Below are positions 16,580 through 23,648 of a stretch of 40,726 bases of DNA, piece after piece; position 1 is the first letter of the stretch; each line of letters begins with the position of its first letter. Both the position numbers and the translations under genes were made by a program. The notes under the pieces are model-generated. The model did no database searches. It was not told the DNA's origin and was given only the letters and a program-made list of their open reading frames with translations. This DNA is from Gammaproteobacteria bacterium (GTDB lineage Bacteria > Pseudomonadota > Gammaproteobacteria > Pseudomonadales > Azotimanducaceae). The DNA lies in NCBI GenBank assembly GCA_030428905.1, contig JAUIED010000026.1:1-40726 (forward strand), given 5' to 3'.

Positions 16580-17044
16580 GTGGTGACGGACGAGTGGCTG
16601 ATCGGCATCGGATTGTTTCTTGCGGGCGGCCTGGTGGGCTTTCTCATACGCATGTTCGCCTTTGGCGGCACGCGCAAAGAGGCAGACCTGGCCCGTTCGT
16701 TGGAAGATGCTGAGAAACAGCTCGCCGACTACAAGCAGGAAGTGCTCGAGCGCTTCAGTGACACGGCCGAAAAGTTTCGGCGTCTCAACGAGTCCTACAA
16801 GGACCTGCACCAGCAGCTCGCCGAGAGCGCCGTGGCACTGTGTGGCGACGAAGTGGCCACGCCACCTCTGCTGGAGGCGCGCGCCGAGCCCGTGGCTGCA
16901 CCCGAGCCTGAACCGGATGTTGAGCCCCAGGCTGCGGCTGAGGTGGAACCCCTCGACAGTGCAGACATCAAGCCGCAAAGCGACAGCGGCGTGGCACCTG
17001 ATGTTGAACGCAAACCGTCAGCCGACCGTCCGGCTGCTTCGTAG
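16580..17044 (+). CDS. zapG: YhcB/ZapG-type cell-division-associated membrane protein (DUF1043)
   Basis: 154 residues starting at GTG 16580 (GTG 16583 is equally possible). One N-terminal membrane helix (about 7-25, WLIGIGLFLAGGLVGFLI) is followed by a long coiled-coil (about 32-88) containing LADYKQEVLERFSDTAEKFRRLNESYKDLHQQLAESA, the diagnostic DUF1043 stretch. The C-terminal 60 residues are a Pro/Glu/Ala-rich low-complexity tail. In E. coli, YhcB (ZapG) is an inner-membrane protein linked to divisome and envelope assembly, and yhcB lies next to degQ-degS. Its last 27 nt overlap the convergent CoA-transferase. A 6-bp hairpin (17019-17024 with 17031-17036) lies in the overlap and may help end transcripts. 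Confidence 0.9.
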   Translation: MVTDEWLIGIGLFLAGGLVGFLIRMFAFGGTRKEADLARSLEDAEKQLADYKQEVLERFSDTAEKFRRLNESYKDLHQQLAESAVALCGDEVATPPLLEARAEPVAAPEPEPDVEPQAAAEVEPLDSADIKPQSDSGVAPDVERKPSADRPAAS

Positions 17045-18268
17045 CGCATCGATTTCCTCGGGCGTCAGCCCGGCACGTTCCAGCACCGCCTGGGTGTCCG
17101 CGCCGAGCGCCGGCGCCGGGCCGCGCGGCCGCACATCTGCGGTGGTGAAACGGAACGGCACGTTCACGGTGCGGTAGGCGCCGAGGGTGGGGTGCTCGAT
17201 TTCCGGGAACACGCCGATGGCGTGGGCGTGCGGATCACTGGCGGTCTCATCCAGCGTCAGCACAGGCCCCCAGATGAGGCCCGCTTCGTCGAAGATCTTG
17301 CCCCATTCGTCGCGCGTCTTCTGAGCGAGGGTCGCATCCACACCGTCCACCAGCTCCGCCATGTGCCGGTAGCGGCCCTTGCCGTCGGCGAAGCGCGGGT
17401 CTTCCAGCCAGTCTTCCCGGCCGAGGGCGCGGCAGAAGCGTTCCCACGCGCCGGCGTCGAGCATGTTGAACACCACCCACTTGTTATCGCCGCAGCGGTA
17501 GCGGTTGGCGGTGGGGGTGAGCATTTCGTGGCGCGCGCGCCGTCGTACTGGTGCGGTGTCCACCGCAGTGACCGCGAAGTCCGAGGCCTGCGTCCAGATG
17601 GCCGTTTCGTATAGAGAGGTTTCCACCACCTGACCTTCGCCGGTGCGTTCCGCCAGGCGCAACGCGCCGAGGATGGCGGTGGTGAGCGCAAGGCCCGTGG
17701 TGTGATCGCCTTGTGCCGGACGCGCCTGCGGCACGTCGCCTTCGTCTCCTTCGCGCATGGCGTCGTACAGGCCGCTGCGTCCGAAAAAGGCCGTGACGTC
17801 GTAGCCCGGACGCCAGGCGTCGGGGCCGGTGGTGCCGTAGCCGGTCAGCGTTGCGTGTACCAGCTTCGGGTTGATGGCCAGCAGGCTTTCGGGGTCGAGG
17901 CGATACTTTTTCTGCCTTTGAATCAAAAGGTTACACAGGAAAACGTCGGCCGTTTCTATGAGTCGATGGGCAACTTCCACGCCTGCATCCTGGTCCAGTG
18001 CCAGCGTGATCGATCGCTTGCCGCGGTTGTCCACATCGAACTGGAAGTCGTAGTCCGCGAATTTGCTGTCGATCTTGAGCGGCCGGCTGAGATTGCGCAT
18101 GGCGTCGCCGGAGAGCGGCTCGATTTTGATGACCTCGGCGCCGAGATCCGCGAGGATCGCCGCCGCACTTGGCGCGGCCATCCAGCTGTCCACCTCGATG
18201 ATGGTGATGCCTTCCAGGGGTGCGTGCACGCGACGCTCCGTAGTTTCCGAAGCCGCCATTGTGGACAT
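17018..18268 (-). CDS. Class III CoA-transferase (CaiB/BaiF family)
   Basis: 416 residues. The N-terminal Rossmann-like half carries APSAAAILADLGAEVIKIEPLSGD, a nearly invariant class III CoA-transferase motif, followed by DNRGKRSITLAL. In the middle, NPKLVHATLTGYGTTGPDA and PAQGDHTTGLALTTAILGAL correspond to the family core. The C-terminal half ends in RAGLTPEEIDALR, as these proteins commonly do. Members form interlocked dimers that move CoA between carboxylates, with a catalytic Asp. The pair of acids used is not predictable. The gene stands alone on the minus strand, divergent (35 bp) from the cytochrome gene and overlapping zapG at its 3' end. Confidence 0.93.
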   Translation of the reverse strand: MSTMAASETTERRVHAPLEGITIIEVDSWMAAPSAAAILADLGAEVIKIEPLSGDAMRNLSRPLKIDSKFADYDFQFDVDNRGKRSITLALDQDAGVEVAHRLIETADVFLCNLLIQRQKKYRLDPESLLAINPKLVHATLTGYGTTGPDAWRPGYDVTAFFGRSGLYDAMREGDEGDVPQARPAQGDHTTGLALTTAILGALRLAERTGEGQVVETSLYETAIWTQASDFAVTAVDTAPVRRRARHEMLTPTANRYRCGDNKWVVFNMLDAGAWERFCRALGREDWLEDPRFADGKGRYRHMAELVDGVDATLAQKTRDEWGKIFDEAGLIWGPVLTLDETASDPHAHAIGVFPEIEHPTLGAYRTVNVPFRFTTADVRPRGPAPALGADTQAVLERAGLTPEEIDALRSSRTVG

Positions 18269-18303
18269 CGAACGGGAAAATACAAACGTGGTAGTGTCAG
18301 CGC

Positions 18304-18756
18304 ATGAAACAGCTATCCAACAGCCTTGCCATCGGCCTGGCAGCCCTGATGTGCAGCGCCTGCGAACCCTCGGTGGCGCCGCCGACCTACGACACGAGCC
18401 TGGATATGAAGCAGCTCATGCGCCACGTGCTCGAGCCCGCCTCGGATGTGGTGTGGGACTCGGCCGGCTTTGTGGTGGATGCCGAAGGTGAGCACAGTCT
18501 GGCCCCGACCAACGATGAGGAGTGGGCGGCGGTCAAGGCGGCCGGCGCCATGATCGTTGAGTCGGGCAACGTGCTCATGCTTCCGGGCCGGGCGCCAGAC
18601 GCCGACTGGGAGGAGTTTTCCCGGGCGTTATCGACGGTGGGCCACAAAGTCATGGCGGCGGCCGATGCGCAGGATGATGCGGCGGTGTTCGAGCACGGCG
18701 CCACCCTCTACAGTGTGTGTGTGGCCTGCCACCAGATCCATGCGCCTGGGCTGTGA
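18304..18756 (+). CDS. Cytochrome c'-like lipoprotein with C-terminal CxxCH
   Basis: 150 residues with a lipoprotein signal (hydrophobic 8-16, then C-S-A-C20). Covalent haem attachment is shown by C139-V-A-C142-H143, only seven residues from the C-terminus. A predicted helical body ahead of a C-terminal haem motif is the cytochrome c' / c-556 layout. Residues 30-120 are mostly helical, with Met and Trp residues that could contact the haem. The protein would sit on the periplasmic face of a membrane. The stop overlaps the next start as GTGA, and the P450 follows, so it may be an electron carrier for this three-gene operon. The usual fifth-ligand His is present; a sixth ligand cannot be assigned. 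Confidence 0.82.
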   Translation: MKQLSNSLAIGLAALMCSACEPSVAPPTYDTSLDMKQLMRHVLEPASDVVWDSAGFVVDAEGEHSLAPTNDEEWAAVKAAGAMIVESGNVLMLPGRAPDADWEEFSRALSTVGHKVMAAADAQDDAAVFEHGATLYSVCVACHQIHAPGL

Positions 18757-19301
18757 TCGACACGTCGGTTAAGGGTAAAACGCAGCTGCAGCTCGGAAGC
18801 GCCGCGGCGTTGCTGGTGGCTGCGCTGCTCGGCATAACGGTGGTTGCGCCGGCTGAAACAGGCTTTGATCCGTTTGGCAGCGGTACCGCGCTCGGCATTC
18901 TCAAAGGCGTCGATCCGGCGGTACACAGCGTGCATGCCGCCGCGCTCGTGCAGGACCAGGTGCGGTTCACCCTCGACCCGTTTCAGTCGGTGGAGTACAA
19001 GTACCGCCTGGCGGAGGGCGACACCATGCTCTACGGCTGGCAGGCAACGGGCTCGGTGGTGTTCGAGATGCACGGCGAGCTTGATGGTGCGCCTGCGGGT
19101 GCTTCGCAGCGTTATCATATCGGCCGCAGGGCCGAGGCCAGTGGGCGCTTCACCGCGCCGGCGGCCGGGGTACATGGCTGGTACTGGCAGAACCGCGGCT
19201 TCGAGACGGTGGAGGTGTCGCTTACGGCATCGGGATTCATGGCCAGCGCCCGGTTGTATGATCGCAGCGGCGTGCGTGAGGTATCACTTTCGGGAGGGTG
19301 A
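18753..19301 (+). CDS. Single-pass membrane protein, 'transmembrane anchor protein' type
   Basis: 182 residues from GTG 18753 (GTGA overlap with the cytochrome stop). One membrane helix (about 15-32) is followed by DPFGSGTALG, then a periplasmic beta-rich domain with YKYRLAEGDTMLYGWQATGSVVFEMHGE and GVHGWYWQNRGFETVEVSLTASG. These two stretches resemble proteins commonly annotated as transmembrane anchor proteins in gammaproteobacteria, whose second half has a GOLD/emp24-like look (HGWFWRN). That assignment is from memory of the family pattern, not a search. The partner is unknown; here its neighbours are a c'-like cytochrome and a P450. It ends one base into the P450 frame, with a strong ribosome site embedded in its last codons. 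Confidence 0.7.
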   Translation: MIDTSVKGKTQLQLGSAAALLVAALLGITVVAPAETGFDPFGSGTALGILKGVDPAVHSVHAAALVQDQVRFTLDPFQSVEYKYRLAEGDTMLYGWQATGSVVFEMHGELDGAPAGASQRYHIGRRAEASGRFTAPAAGVHGWYWQNRGFETVEVSLTASGFMASARLYDRSGVREVSLSGG

Positions 19302-19306
19302 ACGGC

Positions 19307-20632
19307 ATGGCAGAGGGCAACTACACACACCTGCGGGAGCGTGCTTCGCAAGTGGCCGGTAAGTCCGGCGGCCGCCGTAAGCGCATCCCCATCGATGTGC
19401 AGCTCGACCCCTACGAGCTTGAGCTTGCCGACATTAACGTTGCCAATCCGGAGATCTACCGCCACGACGTATGGGGCCGCTACTTCAAGCGCCTGCGCGA
19501 CGAGGCGCCGGTGCATTACTGCGCCGACAGTCAGTACGGTGCCTACTGGTCGGTGACCCGGTTCGACGACATCATGGAGGTCGACAAGCGGCACGACGTA
19601 TTTTCCTCCAACTTCAGCCTGGGCGGTGTCACCATTCAGGGGCGGCCATCTTCCACCGGCGAGTTGCCGATGTTCATCCAGATGGACCCGCCGTTACACG
19701 ATGTGCAGCGCAAAGCGGTGGCGCCGATGTTCACGCAACGCTCGCTGGCGGAGCTCGAAGGGCTTATCCGCCAGCGCGCCGGCAGCATCCTTGACGCGCT
19801 GCCCGTCGGCGAGGCTTTCGATTGGGTACCGAACGTATCGGTGGAGCTGACGAGCCAGATGCTCGCCACACTTTTCGACGTACCGCAGGAAGACCGGCTC
19901 AAGCTCATCGGCTGGTCGAACACCGTGAGCAATGCCGACAACCCGGAATACGTCAGCGACGCGGCGCAGTTCTGGGACGCACTGGCCGAGTGCGGCGACT
20001 ACTTTCATGCGCTGTGGCGGAAGAAGCGTGCGGAGCCTGCACACTTCGACCTGCTGTCGATGCTGAGCCACGGTGCAGCGACCCGCGACATGGATCAGCG
20101 TCAGCTGCTCGGCAATGTCATCCTGCTGATGGTGGGCGGCAATGACACCACGCGCAATTCCATCAGCGGCGGGCTTGCTGCGCTGAACGAGTTTCCTGCC
20201 GAGTACGACAAGCTGAAGGCAAACCCGCAGCTCGTGGTGAGCATGGTGCCGGAGATCATTCGCTGGCAGACGCCGCTCGTGCATATGCGCCGCACGGCGC
20301 TCGCGGACGTCATCTTCCGCGGTTGCGAGATCCGCAAACACGACACCGTGGTGATGTGGTACATCTCCGGCAACCGCGACGAGCGCGCCATCAACGATCC
20401 CGATCAGTTCATCATCGATCGTGCCAACCCGCGGCTGCATCTCAGCTTCGGTTTCGGCATTCATCGATGCCTGGGCAACAGACTGGCGGAAATGCAGCTA
20501 CGGGTGCTCTGGGAAGAAATTCTGTGCCGCTTCGAGCACATAGAAACGGTGGGGCCGCCGGAGCGTCAGAGCTCGCCGCTGTTCCGCGCCATCCAGAGCC
20601 TGCCGGTGCGCATCACAGCCCGATCTGCCTGA
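19307..20632 (+). CDS. CYP153-type cytochrome P450 (terminal alkane/fatty-acid hydroxylase)
   Basis: 441 residues from ATG 19307, chosen because GGGAGGG at 19292-19298 is eight nt upstream; GTG 19298 overlaps the previous stop and is less likely. P450 hallmarks: the I-helix GGND-T281-T282 centred on residue 279, the ExxR in PEIIRW, and the haem loop FGFGIHRC388LG. Many segments match the CYP153 family: EAPVHY, MDPPLHDVQR, EIIRWQTPLVHMRR, DTVVMWYISGNRDERA and HLSFGFGIHRCLGNRLAEMQ. CYP153 enzymes hydroxylate the terminal carbon of alkanes and fatty acids in the cytoplasm and usually need a ferredoxin and its reductase, neither of which is adjacent. The 3' end overlaps the convergent hydrolase by 20 nt. 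Confidence 0.93.
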   Translation: MAEGNYTHLRERASQVAGKSGGRRKRIPIDVQLDPYELELADINVANPEIYRHDVWGRYFKRLRDEAPVHYCADSQYGAYWSVTRFDDIMEVDKRHDVFSSNFSLGGVTIQGRPSSTGELPMFIQMDPPLHDVQRKAVAPMFTQRSLAELEGLIRQRAGSILDALPVGEAFDWVPNVSVELTSQMLATLFDVPQEDRLKLIGWSNTVSNADNPEYVSDAAQFWDALAECGDYFHALWRKKRAEPAHFDLLSMLSHGAATRDMDQRQLLGNVILLMVGGNDTTRNSISGGLAALNEFPAEYDKLKANPQLVVSMVPEIIRWQTPLVHMRRTALADVIFRGCEIRKHDTVVMWYISGNRDERAINDPDQFIIDRANPRLHLSFGFGIHRCLGNRLAEMQLRVLWEEILCRFEHIETVGPPERQSSPLFRAIQSLPVRITARSA

Positions 20633-21695
20633 CCGCCGCCAGCTCGCGGGCGAACACCTCCGGCTCGTCGAGGAACGGCGTGTGTGCGCTGTTTTCCAGA
20701 ATCACCAGGCGTTTGTGTGGTGCTTCGAGTTCGTGCCAGAAGAAGTCCTCGGCGAGCACGCTGGGGGTCTGCCAATCGTGGCGTCCGAGCAGAAAGATCA
20801 CCGGCACCTGAAACTCGGTGCCACCAGCGCGCACGTCGTAGCGTTCGATGGTCTGGTACAGCGGCGCCCACAGATCAGTCAGATCCCGGAAGAAGAACGT
20901 TGCTTCACGCAGGCTGTAGTCCGGGGAGCGGAGGAGGTGGCCCGCAAGCTCTCGGTAGGTGCGCGGCCCGTAACGGTGGCTCAAGCCGATACCGTAGGCG
21001 GTCTGCCATTGACGCAGCGTTTCCATTGCCTGTATGGGCAGGCTGCCGTCGGCACCAGGATAGGGGGCGAGGGCTTCCAGTTGGGTGACGGCTTCGACGT
21101 GCTGCATGCGCTCCGCCAGATGCAGGGTGTGGGCGTATCCCGTTCGTTCGTTGGTTGTGATGTCTACCACCATACCGGTGGCGATGTAGGCGCTGAACCA
21201 TTCGGGTTTCGCTCGCACCAGGTCGCTGCCGAGCATGGTGCCCCAGGAGTGGCCGAGCAGGTAGATGCGCTCCTTGCTGGTGAACGTGCGCACCCATGCC
21301 GCCACGGCCTGCGCGTCGGCCAGCATGTCGGCATAGGCAGGTGGCGGTAGGGTTTGCGAGAAGTAGGTCTTGCCGCTGGCGCGCTGGTCCCACTGCACCA
21401 CGTTGAAATGCTGCTCCCAGGCATTCTGGTAAGCCGGCCCCATGGCCATCATCGGCGCGCCAGGACCGCCGTGCAGAAACAGCAGTGTTGGGTTGTCACG
21501 GTTGATGCCGCGCACCTGTACCCACTGGCGCGTACCGTTCACATCGATCTCGCGCAGCGTGTCGTAGCCGACATCTCCATCGATGGGGGTGCGCAGATTC
21601 TGTGTGTATTCTTGTGCCGCCTGGTGGCCAGCCCATGCCAGCGCCGCGAGCAGCACAAGGGCGATTGCGAGTTTCTTTACCATCCGTGGCAGCAC
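20613..21695 (-). CDS. Membrane-anchored alpha/beta hydrolase (proline iminopeptidase-like)
   Basis: 360 residues from GTG 21695; ATG 21683 four codons later is an equally good start. A hydrophobic N-terminal helix (about 8-24) suggests periplasmic or membrane-tethered location. The fold is S33-like: the oxyanion-hole motif LFLHGGPGA near residue 75, the nucleophile elbow GHSWGT near 150, a cap domain, and the catalytic His in ENSAHTPF near the C-terminus. HGGPGA is the signature of prolyl aminopeptidases and related hydrolases, but many such proteins act on other amides or esters, so the substrate is open. The gap to the acyl-CoA dehydrogenase upstream is 18 nt, so it may share that operon. 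Confidence 0.85.
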   Translation of the reverse strand: MLPRMVKKLAIALVLLAALAWAGHQAAQEYTQNLRTPIDGDVGYDTLREIDVNGTRQWVQVRGINRDNPTLLFLHGGPGAPMMAMGPAYQNAWEQHFNVVQWDQRASGKTYFSQTLPPPAYADMLADAQAVAAWVRTFTSKERIYLLGHSWGTMLGSDLVRAKPEWFSAYIATGMVVDITTNERTGYAHTLHLAERMQHVEAVTQLEALAPYPGADGSLPIQAMETLRQWQTAYGIGLSHRYGPRTYRELAGHLLRSPDYSLREATFFFRDLTDLWAPLYQTIERYDVRAGGTEFQVPVIFLLGRHDWQTPSVLAEDFFWHELEAPHKRLVILENSAHTPFLDEPEVFARELAAVRQIGL

Positions 21696-21713
21696 ATCCC
21701 TGGCGGTGGTCGG

Positions 21714-22880
21714 TCAGTAGGACTTCGGCAGGTCGAGCACGTTCTCGGCAAGAAACGACAGAACCATCTGCTCGGACACGGGCGCTATGCGCGCGATCAT
21801 CGACTCCCGCAGCAGCCGCTCAATCTGGTACTCCTTGGCGTAGCCCATGCCGCCGTGGGTGAGCATCGCCTGGGTGCAGGCCTGAAAACCGGCCTTGCCG
21901 CCGAGAAACTTGGCGGCGTTGGCTTCCGCGCCACAAGGTAGCCCCTGGTCGTAGAGGCTGGCGGCGCGCATGGCGAGCCAGTAGGCGCTTTCCAGATACG
22001 CCCAGCATTCGGCCAGCGGGTGCTGAATGCCCTGGTTCTGACCAATTGGGCGGCCGAACACCACGCGCTCGCCTGCGTAGCGGGCGGCTCGACGCAGGGC
22101 GTCCTGGCCGAGACCAACGGCCTCCGCGCCGATGAGGATGCGCTCCGGGTTCAAGCTGTGCAGCAGATAGCTGAAGCCTTTGCCTTCCTCGCCGATACGG
22201 TCTTCTTCCGGCACGAACAGGTTGTCGATGAACGTGGCGTTGGAGTCGACCGCGGCGCGGCCCATCTTCGGAATGCGCTGCACCTCCACTGCGGAACGGT
22301 CGAGGTCGGTGAAGAACAGCGTCAAGCCGTCGGTGCGTTTCTTCGCGTCTTCTTTTCGCACCGTGCGGGCCAGCAGCATGATCTTCTGCGCGTGCTGAGC
22401 TGTGGAGGTCCAGATCTTGCGCCCGTTGATGCGGTAACCGCCGTCCACTTTCTCGGCAAACGTTTCGATGCTCGTGGTATCGAGCCCGGCGTTGGGTTCT
22501 GTAACGCCAAAGCACACCTTGTGCCTGCCGTCGATGATCGGCGGCAGCATGCGCTGCTTCTGCTCATCGGTACCGAACACGACGATGGGATGCGGCCCGA
22601 ACAGGTTGATGTGAATGCTCGATGCCGCCGCCTGGCCGCCACCGCCTTTGGCAACCGTATTCATCATCACCGCAGCTTCGGTTACCCCCTGGGCGCTGCC
22701 GCCGTAGGCCTCCGGCATGGTGATGCCGAGCCAGCCGCCGGCGGCCATGGCGGCAACGAACTCCTCTGGGAAGCGTGCCTCGGCGTCGCAGGCGCTCCAG
22801 TAGGTGTCGTCGAATTGCGCGCAGACTTTGCCGACGTTGTCGGCGATGGCGTGGTGCGCCTCAGACAGCGTGATGTCCAT
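21714..22880 (-). CDS. Acyl-CoA dehydrogenase
   Basis: 388 residues, normal length for the family. FAD-contact and substrate segments are visible: GGWLGITMPEAYGGSAQG, CFGVTEPNAGLDTTSI (acyl-CoA dehydrogenase signature 1), NGRKIWTSTAQHAQ, and the C-terminal GGMGYAKEYQIERLLRESMIARIAPVSEQM, which matches signature 2 of this family. The catalytic base region (G-Y-A-K-E-Y) has Glu in the expected place. It oxidises an acyl-CoA to the enoyl-CoA, passing electrons to ETF. Its ATG overlaps the VOC gene's stop as TGATG, so together with the FadB-like enzyme this makes a three-gene beta-oxidation operon. Chain-length preference is not predictable. Confidence 0.94.
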   Translation of the reverse strand: MDITLSEAHHAIADNVGKVCAQFDDTYWSACDAEARFPEEFVAAMAAGGWLGITMPEAYGGSAQGVTEAAVMMNTVAKGGGGQAAASSIHINLFGPHPIVVFGTDEQKQRMLPPIIDGRHKVCFGVTEPNAGLDTTSIETFAEKVDGGYRINGRKIWTSTAQHAQKIMLLARTVRKEDAKKRTDGLTLFFTDLDRSAVEVQRIPKMGRAAVDSNATFIDNLFVPEEDRIGEEGKGFSYLLHSLNPERILIGAEAVGLGQDALRRAARYAGERVVFGRPIGQNQGIQHPLAECWAYLESAYWLAMRAASLYDQGLPCGAEANAAKFLGGKAGFQACTQAMLTHGGMGYAKEYQIERLLRESMIARIAPVSEQMVLSFLAENVLDLPKSY

Positions 22881-23641
22881 CAGTGGGTAAGCTCCATTCG
22901 TATGCCGGCCAGGGTGATCGTCGTGCCTTCACAAGGTAGCCCACGGGCATCGGCGGCGCGGAGGATCGCGTCTCCGTCATTGCAGCGCACAACGATGCCG
23001 CCAAGCCCCTCCGGGCGTCCGTCATCGCAGGTGGTGAAGCGTACATCAGCGTTGGCGAGCGGTAGCGTGAGACCATCGGAGAGTGGGACTTCAGCGATTT
23101 CGCTCCACCGGCGCGCTACCCGCTCCGGATCGCCGGCCTGGATCACCGCCCCGACAATGGCAGCTACACGCTCCGTGCGTTTGTATGTCTGCCAGTCGCG
23201 CCCCGCGGGCTCCCACGGTCCGTCTTCGTCGTGCGCGCATTCCCCCAGCACCTCGTCGATCTCGAAAAAGGAGCCGCCGGTGTCTTTCGGGTGCAGCTGC
23301 ATGTTACGAAAGTGCGGCGTTTCGAACGCGTGCACCACGCGCAGGCCGAGTGCGGCCACGCGGGCCTTGCGTGGGCTGTGATCGTCGCACTGGGTGATGA
23401 CCATGTAGCCGCCGTCGCCGCCGCGGCGTTCGAGGTAGCGACCGGCGGTGGTGCCTTCCCGCGTGGGAGCGACCACCTCCAGTATCTGGTTGCCGATAGG
23501 GAAGAGCGCGTTGTGCAAACCGAACGTTGCTACACCCGGGTCGCGGTAGCACACCGCAACCCCGAGCACCTCGCAGATGTCCCGCTCAACCGCCGGCAGA
23601 TCGGCGCTTACCAGCGCGATCTGCCGCAGCCGTAACCACAT
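22880..23641 (-). CDS. VOC/glyoxalase-like domain protein in beta-oxidation operon
   Basis: 253 residues from ATG 23641, seven nt after the FadB-like stop; an open frame extends to 23896 but only within that gene. LRQIALVSADLPAVERDICEVLGVAVCYRD opens a typical vicinal-oxygen-chelate beta-alpha-beta unit, and FGLHNALFPIGNQILEVVAPTREGTTAGRYLERRGGDGGYMVI follows, resembling the Glyoxalase_3-type domain. A second, weaker half starts near residue 135 (VAAIVGAVIQAGDPERVARRWSEI). Metal ligands are not clearly conserved. The role beside an acyl-CoA dehydrogenase is unknown; isomerisation, epimerisation or detoxification of an acyl intermediate are possible by analogy only. Confidence 0.8.
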   Translation of the reverse strand: MWLRLRQIALVSADLPAVERDICEVLGVAVCYRDPGVATFGLHNALFPIGNQILEVVAPTREGTTAGRYLERRGGDGGYMVITQCDDHSPRKARVAALGLRVVHAFETPHFRNMQLHPKDTGGSFFEIDEVLGECAHDEDGPWEPAGRDWQTYKRTERVAAIVGAVIQAGDPERVARRWSEIAEVPLSDGLTLPLANADVRFTTCDDGRPEGLGGIVVRCNDGDAILRAADARGLPCEGTTITLAGIRMELTH

Positions 23642-23648
23642 AACCGGC

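Noticed and set aside
22020-23381. Plus-strand open frame of 453 codons
   Set aside because: Lies opposite the acyl-CoA dehydrogenase and VOC genes and has no independent support.
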